Shown here: piece by piece, positions 22,086 to 32,923 of the stretch | How positions within the stretch are numbered: the first letter of the stretch is position 1 | Layout of the letters: each line of letters opens with the position of its first letter | Origin: Isoetes taiwanensis | Lineage: Eukaryota > Streptophyta > Lycopodiopsida > Isoetales > Isoetaceae | Direction of reading: 5' to 3' | DNA: 64,000 nucleotides | Assembly (NCBI GenBank): GCA_021234155.1 | Contig: JAJEKV010000518.1 | Span: 98,347-162,346 of the forward strand | Position numbers and translations under genes: made by a program | The notes under the pieces: model-generated | Databases searched by the model: none | Told to the model about the DNA's origin: nothing | Seen by the model: only the letters and a program-made list of their open reading frames with translations

Positions 22086-22919
22086 TCTATATATAGTAAT
22101 AAAAGCAAAATGTAGTTTGTCGCGAGCATCTCGACCCGTCAATTTCTTTTCCCACAACTTTCATTTTGGACCGTCAGATCATCACTATTATTATTGTAAC
22201 CTCTATGTTTTGGGATAATAAATGCGCAGTTTGACCCGTCGATTTTTTTATTTTATTTTGGTTCGTTGGATTTTCGGTTTCAATTTTGTTTGATGCAATG
22301 TTCCCTCTCCGCTTGGGGTCTTCGAAATTGGTTCTTCGGTGACATCCACGGGTATGCAATCTTCATGTGGCAAGGGTTTTGTCTACAAATCTGTTTGGGT
22401 AAAAAAAGAAATGGCGGTCTTTGAGATCTTGAATCAAGCGGTTAAGGCTCTATGGATAGGAGCTTTATTGTTCAAGCTATCAATTTCGATCTTGGAAAAA
22501 TCACTCACGAAGCTGTAGATTACAGATTTGCATTGTCAATTTCAGCCGAGGTTAGGAAAGACTCATTTTTTGTTGATTTAGTTAGAGGGCGGTCCTTATC
22601 TTTGCGCCAAATCGGTATGGATTTTATGCCCTACTTGATTGCCCTTACTTGTTGCTCAAGCTAACCTAGCTCCCAATCAAATGTGCCATTGCTCTTTTTT
22701 AATTAATATGATGGCTTTTACTTTATTTCTCTTTAAGTTTCTTTGTTTGGATTAAGTCCTTAGCAATTAGAGGCTGTTGTCCATGTATGAACTTCAATAT
22801 GGGAGTACCCATGTGATGGTTTATAACAATTCATATCTGAGGGGATGCATGTGAGCCATAGCCTGCATTGCATGCTCTTGTAGAGTTAACGTCCGATGAA
22901 ATGCATCAATGTACCATAA
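22086..22919 (+). other. Left part of the Helitron candidate; weak open frame
   Basis: A 70-codon frame at 22452-22664 (MDRSFIVQAINFDLG...) has a plausible amino-acid make-up but no recognisable family and no support from neighbours. Otherwise no gene is seen. Confidence 0.3.
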
Positions 22920-23475
22920 GTTTTAGGTTTTATGGCGGTTAAATCACAATCCATCTTGCATTTGGAACATTTCCTTGGTTGCATGTCTACCATGGTGTTT
23001 TTGCAACTCATATTCTTCTTTGTGTTGTAATTGCATTATTGTTAGCACACAAATACATCATCAAGGTTAGAGAGCAGTGACTCTAGAGCAAATACTATTC
23101 AAGGCCTTTAAGTTGGAAGAGTTTTTGCATATACGGTCGAGGAGGAGATTGCATAGTGAAGGTATTGTTCTAACGTTGCTCCAAACCTTTAGCCTACGTT
23201 TTAGGTTTTATGGCAGTTAAATCACAATCCATCTTGCATTTGGAACATTTCTTTGGTTGCATGTCTACCATGGTGTTTTTTTGCAACTCATATTCTTGCT
23301 GTGTTGTAATTGCAGATTATTGTTAACACACAAATACATCATCAAGGTTAGGCAGCATTGACTCTAGAGCAAATACTATTCAAGGCCTTTAAGTTGGAAG
23401 AGTTTTTTGCATACACAGTGCGGAGGAGATTGCATAGTGAAGGTATTGTTCTACCATTGCTCCAAACCTTTAGCC
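22920..23475 (+). repeat. Tandem duplication, unit 278 bp
   Basis: Units 22920-23197 and 23198-23475 share TTTTAGGTTTTATGGC(G/A)GTT, TTGCATTTGGAACATTTC, GGTTGCATGTCTACCATGGT and GAGATTGCATAGTGAAGGTA. Differences are a few percent, mostly single bases and short indels. Confidence 0.9.
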
Positions 23476-24281
23476 CCTCTGAACCTAAGGCACTCTTGTG
23501 AACTACCCTGCAATACCATTTTTCTGCAGAAGCTTGAAGTTAGAGGTTGACAGTGATAGACCTCCATATTGTTTCAGTTCTATATCCCCCAGACCTGGCC
23601 TGCCATGCTATTTTGAGTAAACTAAGAAGATTTATACGGCATATAGAAAGAAAGGCTATGTTCTTGGCAGCATAAATGGACTTATATCTAAATAGTATGC
23701 CCAGATTAGGCTCGCCTCACGGTAATTTGTATCAAGTTGGGAAATGTTATCTTAGGAAGCCATCGGGCGATGTGGGGTCGGTTACATTACAATGCTCAAA
23801 TCAGCCGACCGGCTGTTATAGAAGCAAGTTCTCCATCTCCAACTCCGCCATCGAGGTTTGTGGGTTTATGTTTGTTATTGCATGCATGCCTTATAGTAAT
23901 GATCTATGTGTACATGCATGTCCTTAATGTGTACATCGAGGACTCGAGTGGGATACATAGATGATGTGTGTATGTGTTGGATAAGAGTTACTTGATCTCC
24001 ACCATGGCATATTCTTAAGACAGCCCAGTTTTCAGCTAGGAGCATCCAGCTTGAATTTTCTGATTCCATGTAGCCTCGCCATCAAAGTACATGAGACATA
24101 GCGGTCTTCATGGGTATCACATTGATTATTTGAAGGAATTATAGGTTTTGACCATTTGTACCTAGATACATGTAATGCAAAGGCTAATTTATCATAATGA
24201 TGGTGGCTACATTAGGAATTAACATGAGTGTTTTTGGGTCAGTGGTTAATCCAAATTTGCGAGGATTCAATGAAACGAAGC
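23476..24281. other. No gene recognised
   Basis: Open frames at 23676-23964 overlap in two frames on one strand and lack motifs. Several TGCATGC words lie near 23880-23925. Confidence 0.3.
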
Positions 24282-24841
24282 ATTACAGTTCTTTTAAAAT
24301 GATTTCTAAAGGCTTGAGGTTTGGATTTGTATACGCTTGTCTCAAAGCTTTTCTATTTTGTTATTACTTGATCCATAATTTGTATTCTTTTTCTAGGTTA
24401 TGGTATTGGAGGCTGCAAGTGACATACTGATCGAAGGAGACGGCGGTGCTAGCGGGCCCGATCTTTGGAAGTTTAGGGCCTGATGCCTTATCGGGGAGTT
24501 GGAGGTAAAAGGATCTGGTTAGTGTTTTGATTAAAAAGCGGTGTTTTATTGATTTCATGCCATATTCGGGTTCTTTTCGATGCACTCACAACATTGTCAC
24601 TTTATCTAAACCGAATGGAACAAGCATTTAGCGAGAATGGTAAGTTAGACAACGAATGCGGTTGACAAGAATCAGAAGTAGATAGCCTACCATTTAGGGA
24701 AATATTTAAGACATGAGTTTATTTTCATTCGTGTATGTTAGCTATGCAAGGTGCTCAAGGATTGTGCAGTTCTTTTTAAAATGATTGCTAAAGGCTTGAG
24801 GTTTGGATTTGTATATCCTTTGTCTCAAAGCTTTTCTAAAG
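24282..24841 (+). repeat. Direct repeat, unit about 80 bp, spaced 480 bp
   Basis: CAGTTCTTTT(T)AAAATGATT...AAAGGCTTGAGGTTTGGATT...CTCAAAGCTTTTCTA occurs at about 24282-24361 and 24759-24841. Sequence between the two is unique here and holds no recognisable gene. Confidence 0.75.
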
Positions 24842-25637
24842 TCGACTTCATATTAACGCTTACCTTTGGGCAAAGGATGAAAATAATGCACACTGAAACA
24901 TGATGATTAACAAAGAGGAATTAACCTTGTCACGAGGCAATGCTTCATCATGATTGATAAATCCAAAGATGATCTGTGCCTCCAGATGATGTTTATCGGT
25001 GCAATAGTTTGGTGGGATGGCTATTGCCAATTTATTGTTTTCGGTGAGAAAAGATGCCAAAATGCATCTTTAAAAATTTTGCATGATAAATGGAAATGGC
25101 GGATCGGGACCGAGCTTGGCAACTAATATAGCATGCACCAAATTACCAAGGCTTATTGGAGTTTCACTTTACTTGCGTCATGATTTGATTAAATTACGGG
25201 TGGTCTTTATTAGGGTGCATTCCCATTACTACCCGACCTGTATTTACGAGTTTGCCACGTCCGGATATTTCTTTGGTCCCTCCAACGTTCCATTCCCATT
25301 AGACCGTCTCCACTCAAGGGACATACTCCATGACCATGTAAACGTTTAAGTCATCTTCACGGGCATCATAAAACCACACCAAATTTCGGCCGGGGCTTGC
25401 AACTTTATGACGCCGAGGCGGTGCTAAGTTTATCCAACGGTATCACTCTCGGCCACTTCCGGTTAAGTGAAGATAAAGTAAAAGCAATGTGTTGATCCAA
25501 AGTTGAAAGGAGAATATCCAAAGTAAGGCAGTTGCAAAAGTAAGTATTTGGTACAAAACGCGTCATTCGCTGTACCGATTCTTCGCTCTATGTGTGCAAT
25601 ATGAAGTCGACTTTAGGCTTGGAAAATGAGCATTGTT
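24842..25637. other. No gene recognised
   Basis: An 88-codon frame at 25083-25349 has no recognisable motif and I do not call it a gene. GAAGTCGACTT recurs at 24840 and 25602, a further trace of local duplication. Confidence 0.3.
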
Positions 25638-26090
25638 GTAAAAGCATTGAACCTTTATTCTTTGGATTTAAATTCAAATCCCCTTAAACCCCCTTTAGTT
25701 TGGGTGCATATTCACACGGGGGTTACTCCGCAACAAGAGTCATTAGGATGGGCATATTTGCTCTTTATTCCAAGATCTGGACCGTACATAGCGATCCTCG
25801 TTTATGGGGTATGCATGTACAAATTTTTATATACTGTATATTAAGATTTGCGAAATACTATAAGGTTTGAGAGAATGTACTTAATGGTGTTAATTTTGTA
25901 CATGTATTGTAAATTTTTTGGGGCTCTCGCTGCCCGGAGTAACCCCCCGTGTGAATATGCACCCAAACTAAAGGGGGTTTAAGGGGGATTTGAATTTAAA
26001 TGTGTTAAATGCAATAGTTTGTATTAATATGTTAATGGTAGTTGTGTGTTGATTGTTATTTAAAAAAAAATTTGGGCCCTTCGGGCCCTT
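25638..26090. mobile_element. Foldback (TIR) element with about 65-bp inverted arms
   Basis: The left arm at about 25664-25730 (ending GGGGGTTACTCCG) is the reverse complement of the right arm at 25935-26000 (starting CGGAGTAACCCCCC), and the arms contain TTTAGTTTGGGTGCATATTC and its complement. The roughly 200-bp middle is shared with the partial copy at 6893-7240, where the left arm is lost. A further hairpin GGGCCC-TTC-GGGCCC lies at about 26076-26090. No protein is encoded, so it is a MITE-like element. Confidence 0.75.
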
Positions 26091-26753
26091 AGGGAAACAA
26101 AGAGATGGCAACATATCTTGTGCAAAAAAATATTGGTGACATTAAATATAAGAAAAGTTCAACGGAACAAACATAAGAAAAGTGCAATGGAACAAACACG
26201 TAATGAATAGCAAGTTTAGAATATGGGGCTTCTTGCAAAACCATAGTGCCTATATCTTGTCAAAACTATACCACCTATATGTTTGACAAATAAGGATGAG
26301 ATACCATAGGACCATAGGGATTGATATTGCAATCACCATAGATTGCAACCACCGTAGATGGTGAAGCTTCAAATTTGATGTTTAAAGAGCAAATAGGGAC
26401 TTGAACCCAATGCATCCTTGCAAAATAGTAGTGCTTAAATCTTGCCAAACCATAAAAGCTATATCTTCATCAAAGAAGGATGAGGTACTACACAAATTGA
26501 TATTGCAACCACCATATATGGTGAAGCTTTAAATACGAAACAATGTTTGTGTTTAAAGAACAACAAAATTACCTGTAACATAAAAGCAATTTGGCAACAA
26601 AATGTGTTATGTAGAATGTCTTGTAAGTTCTAACACTAATGTGCAGAAAGTGCATAACTGTTGAAGTGTATGGCACCAAAACTCAAAATTATAAGCATAG
26701 CGCATGAATATAAATGATAAACGTAATGATGACATGGTAATGAGGCTATGGCC
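26091..26753. other. No gene recognised; internal repeated phrases
   Basis: GCAAAA(C/T)CATAGTGC...TATATCTTG...AAGGATGAG and CACCATAGATGGTGAAGCTT-type phrases occur twice (about 26235-26380 and 26415-26535), showing a diverged tandem duplication of about 170 bp. Confidence 0.45.
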
Positions 26754-26972
26754 TGCACAACAGGATTAGAATCCTCTTCAGAATCACTCCACACTAAATT
26801 ATCTTTACCTGCATGACAGTATTCAACAAAGACAAATGCTCAATTTAAAAGAAAATAAAGACTTGTGGTCTATTTACTTGCCTGCAGAACATGTGATCTT
26901 TCATGGGATACATCCATCTCTGTAAGTGAATTAAAAAAATGCTCTTCAGTATATAAGAGAGGATGGTTGACC
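26754..26972 (-). other. Two exon-like segments, minus strand, unrecognised gene
   Basis: On the minus strand TTGTTCATTCAG|GTCAACC opens an exon at about 26972 that reads HPLLYTEEHFFNSLTEMDVS and HERSHVLQ and ends at CTGCAG|GCAAGT near 26884. The next (about 26810-26754) follows TGTCATGCAG and reads DNLVWSDSEEDSNPVVQ, ending CAG|GCC. Both are open in a consistent frame and bounded by splice-like signals, though the donors are GC-type or weak. The acidic WSDSEED stretch looks like a protein linker. They could be captured host exons inside the Helitron candidate. The family is not recognised. Confidence 0.4.
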
Positions 26973-27694
26973 TGAATGAACAAAAAAAAGACATAACACA
27001 ACTACCATATTTTTTCAGAAATTAACACATGGACTAGAAAAGCATCTAGAGTACCCAATGCCAAGAATATGCAACCTGGAAAGTGTTGAAGGGAGTGCAA
27101 AAATCTTCTATTAAGACTTCAAGGCCTTCAAGGCCTAATTAATGCATCATCTTCCAAGCATCCTCATTCAAACCCCACCAAAAAGGAAGCTCTGCTATGA
27201 CACAAAGGCTATAAGATGCATTGAGTAGGCATAAAAAGGGTACATCTTGATAGCTTTTAGAGCATCTTCATAATAAAAATATGAATGGTATCTTCTAGCA
27301 GAACATAACTCCAGAGGATGAATGTTAATAGGGGAATTAGATGCTCTTGAGAGCTGAAACCAAGAACAATATGACAAACTGAAGCAACCGTGAAGCATAC
27401 ATGCAAATAATATAAGGTGGTCCCTCAAGATGTCAAATTCTCAGATCAATACCTCAAATGTCGCGACTTGATCTTACTATTAAATGTGTAGAGCCTAATC
27501 AAGGATTCATCTTACGCAAAACTTAAGGACATAGGGATCACATCATTATGCTTGGACAGGCGTATGTGCATTAGTTCCCTTTGTGTCTTCTTATGGGACC
27601 TCTCCACAATTATGGACGATGCAACTCGGGGTATTTCATTCGGGTAACTTTTCCAAATAACAACAACATGACTTTAATCAACTAGAAGACTTAC
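26973..27694. other. Likely introns or spacer between exon-like segments
   Basis: No frame with motif support. The 77-codon minus-strand frame at 27195-27428 is hydrophobic without a clear pattern. Confidence 0.3.
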
Positions 27695-27912
27695 AGGTTT
27701 GTAGCAAGGAATTAGCCCCTTCAAGAAAGAGCTTTTGTGCCAATTGTAGATCTTTCGCCCTTCCCTTCCCGAAATTCAAGATCGTGTCATTGGAAAACCG
27801 AAAATGATACTTAAACTGGGTGATCCGTGCAGTTGAGATACGGTAATAAGGGCCTCTACTTCTTGCACCTCTACAACAAAGTTCAGGTGAAGCATCTCTT
27901 CCAGTACCTTGA
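27695..27912 (-). other. Exon-like segment with clean splice sites, unrecognised gene
   Basis: On the minus strand, TTTCACAATCTTCAG|TCAAGG opens a 218-bp segment at 27912. It closes at CAAACCT|GTAAGTC (27695/27694), a near-consensus donor. The frame is open throughout: GTGRDASPELCCRGARSRG, PYYRISTARITQFKYHFRF, then KDLQLAQKLFLEGANSLLQ. It lies upstream of the other exon-like segments on the same strand, so all three may belong to one fragment. I do not recognise the family. Confidence 0.45.
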
Positions 27913-28369
27913 CTGAAGATTGTGAAAGACACTTTGCAAATGAAACATACATCACGACAACGATAAAGCGGCTTGTTTAAGAAAATCCACCTCTTGACGG
28001 TGATTGCTACTCTCTTGGTTCGTCTTTGGCTAAAGCCCTAAATATTAGTGTGTCTTGGTTACGTAAATCTGATTTTATGCCCTCGCAAACAAAAATCTGA
28101 GGTTCAAAAAACATCCGAACCGTCTTCTCCAGCCCTAAGACCCCGGAACACATCAACCATTGGCAAAAACTCCCGAAAATCTGAAAGAAACCCTATTTCG
28201 GGGCTTCCATTTTTGTTCATCCGCTAGAGGCCCCTTTTGATTAATCATCATTCTACTCCTACTTAAAAATCAAGGGCCCTAAAACCCTCTCGAGATTTGC
28301 ATGCCATGAATCGGGGTTTTTTTTTTTTTTTAAGGGTTAAACCATTGGCAAGTGGCATAAAAAATAAGA
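27913..28369. other. No gene recognised
   Basis: Contains a T-run at 28318-28332. Otherwise nothing identifiable. Confidence 0.3.
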
Positions 28370-28500
28370 AATGTGTATCGACTCTAGATGTATGCATTAG
28401 TACATCCGCGACAATACACCAAGAAATCATATAAAAACCTTAGGGAAAAACGCACAAAAATACAAAAACAACCCCCTGTTATAATGCTAGATATTCTATT
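28370..28500 (+). repeat. Dispersed repeat shared with 9500-9635
   Basis: Same order of blocks as at 9500-9635, ending in CCCCTGTTATAATGCTAGATATT. The two diverge immediately after this point, which marks the end of the shared unit. Confidence 0.6.
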
Positions 28501-29326
28501 CGTGTTTGAATAAGAGTTTGAATTCTCATTAATGTGAACTACCAAATGTTATTCATGCTATTTGTTAGTGAAATAACAATTGCTTAAAATGAAACAACGC
28601 AGGTCAAGTCCCCAGAGATCAACAAACTAAAAGTTAACCCTTGATATTATCCACACAATGCATATTCTCAAGAATGGATTCCAAAGGAGACATTGGAGTT
28701 GATTGTTTTTTTGTTTACTTTTGAAAGGCCATGAGGCGATATAGAAGCAAGCTCAATGTTTCTTTCTTGAATGGCTTTTTCTAAGCATTAAAATTGTGTG
28801 ACCCTAATGTGCCATGCCAAGATCTTAGCGACTTTGGCTCTTGGACGTTGGCAAGCATTGCTTAAATATGTGAGGAGCACAAATGATGGGAATGATTATT
28901 ATATCTTGCATCTATAATGGATGCAACAACCGAAGCTCATGTTTGGTTTGTCCTTCTCATGCACAATCTGAAAGAGTAGTTCTTGCCCTAATCCACCTAA
29001 ATGGGCAATTTGTGCTGGCTATGGCAAATATCATATGGGCCATGTGGATTTCTAAAAAATTAGATTTGTATCATTTAAAATCAATCGTTAAAAAAAAAGG
29101 GAACTCCTTTTCGAATACATGACTTGAACATTGTGATCTGCACGATTGCCTTTGCCTTTTGTGCTTTCTAAAGAGTAACAAGGAGGTTATTGTAAAACCT
29201 ATAAGTATGATTGATATCACATTCAATTAATCACTGGACATGCATTTGCACAACATTTGAACATCAAGGTTCCTTTCCCTTTTACCACCAACAAAATATT
29301 CGCCCAAAAATTATGCCTGACAAAAA
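28501..29326. other. No gene recognised
   Basis: An open frame at 28883-29122 includes MGMIIISCIYNGCNN but has no family resemblance that I can defend. Confidence 0.3.
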
Positions 29327-29354
29327 GCCCAGCAACGCTGGGCACTTTTTCTAG
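29327..29354 (+). repeat. Helitron 3' terminus (hairpin plus CTAG)
   Basis: GCCCAGC-AAC-GCTGGGC is a perfect 7-bp stem, followed by AC, five T and CTAG, then T. This matches the conserved 3' end of plant Helitrons (GC-rich hairpin about 10 bases before CTRR, insertion into A|T). Related termini occur at 42436-42460 and 58068-58095. Confidence 0.8.
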
Positions 29355-29757
29355 TTAAAGTATAGATGGAAAATGTGGTTTATGTCAATGATACCCATTT
29401 GCTCCAAAGTCTTTGCACTCTTGCTTAGAGTTGTTGCCAGTAAGTTTAACAGTCTCTCGATATTATATAATCTCATTTGTTTCACTAGGTAGCTAAATCC
29501 CTAGAAAGCTGGATATGAACTATTGGAAACTTCCAACATTCTATATAATCCCATTTGTTTTCCATGTTTGCTAGGAAGCTACACTTCGACTTTTGTAGAG
29601 ACAAAGGAAGGAATGCTGGAAAGGTCCTTTTAGCACATGAACTATTCAATTTCACTACATATTGAAGGTCTACACTATTTTGGTTGTGGCATCATGGATA
29701 TGTATAGGCAATATTTTGGGGTCAAGTGCTTAGGCCTTTAGCGTTGAGGCCTTCAAA

Positions 29758-30129
29758 GTGACACTTATCAATGCAAAAGATTGTATTCTGCGAGTGACAG
29801 TGCAACCCTTTCTTGCCTTTAACCATATGGCAACTTCTATCAATGCTATCTCAGATATTTGGAGATATTACCGGATCTATAGCCGACAAAAGTTAGAAGG
29901 TGCAACCCCTTTTTGGGCCCTTAACTATATGGCAGATTCTATTAATGCCATCTGTATATTTGGAGATATTACCAAATCTATAGCCAGCAAAGTGAGAAGG
30001 CAATTGGAGACTTTATTAAATGTACTGGAAAAATTAACAAGTGCCTTTGTTGCCTCCCACTGCATTGCAAGAGTCGTAGATACAATGTTGTTCAAGCTTG
30101 AGACATTGAGACATTTTTGCATGCAATAA
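29758..30129 (+). other. 123-codon open frame spanning an exact 100-bp tandem repeat
   Basis: Units 29801-29900 and 29901-30000 are each 100 bp and clearly related (both start TGCAACCC, both hold TTTGGAGATATTACC and end AGAAGG). A 100-bp unit shifts the frame, so the two copies are translated differently; the alternative frame of unit 1 gives FGDITGSIADK, matching FGDITKSIASK of unit 2. That match suggests the unit was once coding and the frame moved later. An untandemised tail reads VRRQLETLLNVLEKLTSAF. No known family; the frame as it stands is probably not functional. Confidence 0.35.
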
Positions 30130-30574
30130 ATACATCTCTTCCTACCAGAATGTTTCAAGATAACCATGGGCTTCAAGATTATCCAACTTGCTTGAGACAT
30201 TACTCTGCAATTTTGGATTTGGATTCAATAGATGCATCTCTTTCTACCAGAACGCATTTATATGGAGCAGGTTTGTGTCTCTAGATAATGGCACATGATT
30301 TACTCAAAAGGGAATGGTAGAATGGTCTATGTCTCTAGATAATGCTTTATTTCACAAGCCCATTCGCGGTAGACATCCAATTTAGGGCTCATTTAGGTGC
30401 TTATATGATGGTATATTTTACAAGTCCATTCCACGATAGACATCCAACCAAGGCTTAATAACAAGCGAGGCAATGAACAAATGTTTACTACAACAAATGA
30501 ACAGGATACCTTTATAAACATTATATGTTAACATTTTTGGGTTGCCCCTAGGGGGGCAAACCCTCGTTCACTCT
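30130..30574. other. No gene recognised; local duplication
   Basis: Phrases such as ATGCATCTCTT(C/T)CTACCAGAA and GTCTCTAGATAATG and CATTC(G/C)(C/A)CG(G/A)TAGACATCCAA occur twice between about 30130 and 30440. No gene. Confidence 0.4.
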
Positions 30575-30604
30575 GAAAAAGGTGCTCCAATACCCCAAAA
30601 AATA

Positions 30605-31000
30605 CCCCCCAAAAATGCCTGTAAAATCCCCCTTTTTTGTCAAACAACAGGGGATAAAATGGATTTTTGGAATCGGGGTATTTGGCCACAATCCCCCTTT
30701 TCCTCATTTGTAAGATAATACCCGATTATCTTTGGTGTCAAAATCCCCATTCAAAAAAAATATAAATTCATACCCTGTTATCATTTGTAAGATAATCCCC
30801 ATTTTCAGATAATACCCCTCGCCTTAGATAATACCCCCGTTATCATTATAAGCTAATACCCTAGTTTTTAGATAATACCCTGAAATAACACACTCTGTTA
30901 TCATTTGTAAGAAGATACCCGATTTCAGATAATACCCCATTACCATTCATAAGATAATACCATCCTTTGTAAGATAATACTCCTTTCAAAAACAAGTTGA
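30605..31000 (+). repeat. Degenerate minisatellite, GATAATACCC motif
   Basis: The phrase AGATAATACCC(C/T/G) occurs about ten times, mixed with TGTTATCATTTGTAAG, in units of about 35-40 bp with strong divergence. Confidence 0.7.
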
Positions 31001-31461
31001 TAATTAACAAATTGATCACTGTTGATCTGATCAGTAAGAAATTGATAAGATCTTCCATTATTTTAGAAACAACAATAACAAATTAATCAGATTTCAAGAT
31101 TTCAAAAATCAAATCTGATACATAAAATTTTGCTTGGCCAGGCTATTTCTTCGCAGCTAACTACGTGAGTTTTTGTTCAATGAATACTCTACCACTAAGT
31201 CCAACTTCTGTACTTGTGTAGTTTTCATGGTACCTATGAACATTCACTGTCTTGTTTTGTTCTTCTCTGCCATGAACTTGTTCAGGTGAGAAGATATTTG
31301 ATTCACGTTCAAGATTTCTCTTTCAAGAGAGACACACATACAACCTCTTTTTTCTTCACACTACAAAAAGGAAATATATTAGAAGGAATGCAAGCATGCT
31401 TACTCAAATTTCAGATTTGAAGAGTAGCTAAATATCAATTACATCGAAAGACATTTCTTAC
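31001..31461. other. No gene recognised
   Basis: AT-rich stretch; a 68-codon frame at 31214-31420 has no supporting motif. Confidence 0.3.
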
Positions 31462-31531
31462 CGTAACTCCAAAATGTTCACGTGAATTGCATGCTTCTCT
31501 TGAGAAGACACAATATAATCCTCCTCTTCCT
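31462..31531 (-). other. 70-bp exon-like segment, minus strand
   Basis: On the minus strand TTGTTTGTTTCAG|AGG opens and TTACG|GTAAGAAATG closes a segment reading EEEEDYIVSSQEKHAIHVN and ILELR. Both splice sites are near consensus. It could be one exon of the PPR-linked or another captured gene. Protein family not recognised. Confidence 0.4.
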
Positions 31532-31799
31532 CTGAAACAAACAACAAAGATAAGCTGAAGATCCAGCAATAAAGTTACCCATGTTAGTAAGTTACCTAAT
31601 GCAACCAAAGAAAATTTGTTATTATTCAGCGTTCAAATTAAAATCTCAAAGCAAGTATCAATTCCTTATAAAGCTAACTAACTGATTGCAACAAATGACT
31701 TTATGCCTACTGTGGGAAAAGATACCATTAAACGAGAATGCATAGCTATGAAGAGCACCAAATAATTGGAGGCTGGTGGACCTGCAATAAGAACATTAA
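31532..31799. other. No gene recognised
   Basis: Spacer between the exon-like segment and PPR debris. Confidence 0.25.
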
Positions 31800-32145
31800 T
31801 GAATGCATGTCCTTAAATACATTAAGAGCCTCTAGGCCATCACCACACTTTAAATATGTTGCAATTAAGCTGATCCATGATGCTAGATATGTACTCAATG
31901 CCTTCACAATGTAAAATCATTTGGCTCTACTCCATCCTATTCCATTTTTCAAAACAGTTCCAAACCAAACCAAAGAGCTTAAAGGCCATGCTGGATATTT
32001 ACCCAGCAACCATTGAAATTCATCTGATATCTGACGAGAAACTAGAAAGGCATTTAACTCGAAAGAAAAGCTCAAGATGGCAGCATGGAACCACTGTCCA
32101 TATTCCAGGATGCATGATGTAGCACAATCAGACAACATATCTGCA
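31800..32145 (-). pseudogene. PPR gene fragment
   Basis: On the minus strand CATSCILEYGQWFHAAILSF with SFELNAFL (about 32040-32125) fits the second half of an S/L-type PPR motif (ALEQGRQVHA...GFELDVFVGN in typical proteins). ASWISLIATYLKCGDGLEAL followed by NVFKDMHS (about 31810-31885) fits a P/S-type PPR motif. The frames do not join, so it is a fragment. PPR proteins bind organellar transcripts; here the piece is debris inside the 4-kb element. Confidence 0.6.
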
Positions 32146-32460
32146 GCAAACAGAATATTGCCTAACTAGGGAATTTAATTGAATTCCATGAATCATTTCC
32201 ATTTCACCATATGTTTTCTCAAAAGGGCAGTAATTTTCAGGCCATAACAAGTGGTACGAAGGTAGCCTTGCTTATGTAAACGTGGACATGGATCATATTT
32301 GTTATATGTTCTGAAAATCCCAGGAGTAAGTTATGAATGAAGTACTTCAAGAATATTCATCGAACAAGCAGTAGGGGAATGGTTATGTTCGATTTAAATG
32401 TCACATAAAGAGAATTAGCAGCAAAAGTTTCAACTAATCGTGGCCTGTTAGCTAAAGTAC

Positions 32461-32923
32461 CTGCAAGCTATTGACAATATCCACTGTCTTTCCACCACCG
32501 CGAGAAACGCCAAGCAAGCTGCCACCAGCCAAGTGAATATTTTGCACAGATTGTCTTGTCAACTGTACATGCCATACAGGAAGGAGTCACACTGTTAGCA
32601 AACCATCAATGAGGAAAAGCATACAAGTTCAGAAGTTATACATGGATGCCTTGAAGGGATTTGTCAAAAAATCCACGATAACCATACGGAATCCCCTCTA
32701 TGGACTTTACTCCATATTTGTCAAGTGTCAAAACTATCTGTACAAAACATAAGCAAAACAAAATATTACCACAAAAAAACCAAAAACAAATCATTGAAGC
32801 ATCCTCATTACCTGCCGAATCACATCATTGAGCACTGGGCATAAACCCCTGGATGTAACAATTGCTGCTTTTACTTCCTCTGGTTTAAAGTAGATTTGTG
32901 CCCTTGGTCCAGCTCGATATAGC
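32461..32923 (-). pseudogene. PFK: ATP-dependent 6-phosphofructokinase, three-exon fragment
   Basis: Three exons are read on the minus strand: 32923-32812 (112 bp), 32737-32642 (96 bp) and 32562-32461 (102 bp), with GT-AG introns of 74 and 79 bp, all between codons. They join without a stop into about 103 residues: [70 protein letters not shown] and RGGGKTVDIVNSLQ. This is the N-terminal ATP-binding half of plant PFK, which phosphorylates fructose 6-phosphate in glycolysis. The family normally has GGLCPGLN; here it reads SRGLCPVLN, so two glycines of the nucleotide-binding loop are lost. The fructose-6-phosphate site (TIDND) and the rest of the enzyme are missing. It is a captured, non-functional fragment. 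Confidence 0.85.

Larger units (their letters stand above)
22086..29354 (+). mobile_element. Candidate non-autonomous Helitron, 7.3 kb
   Basis: The left end TCTATATATAGTAATAAAAG follows an A at 22085 and resembles plant Helitron 5' ends (TC then a TATA-rich tract and AAAAGC). The right end at 29327-29354 is the stem GCCCAGC-AAC-GCTGGGC, a short T-rich spacer and CTAG, followed by T. Helitrons insert between A and T, and both flanks obey this. No Rep or helicase frame was seen inside, so it would depend on another copy. It holds a tandem duplication, a foldback element and minus-strand exon-like segments. Pairing of these two particular ends is an inference; each could belong to a different element. 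Confidence 0.5.

Noticed and set aside
29801-30000. Two direct repeats considered as a CRISPR-like array
   Set aside because: Only two long units without spacers, in eukaryotic DNA; it is a tandem duplication. No CRISPR array is seen anywhere in the window.
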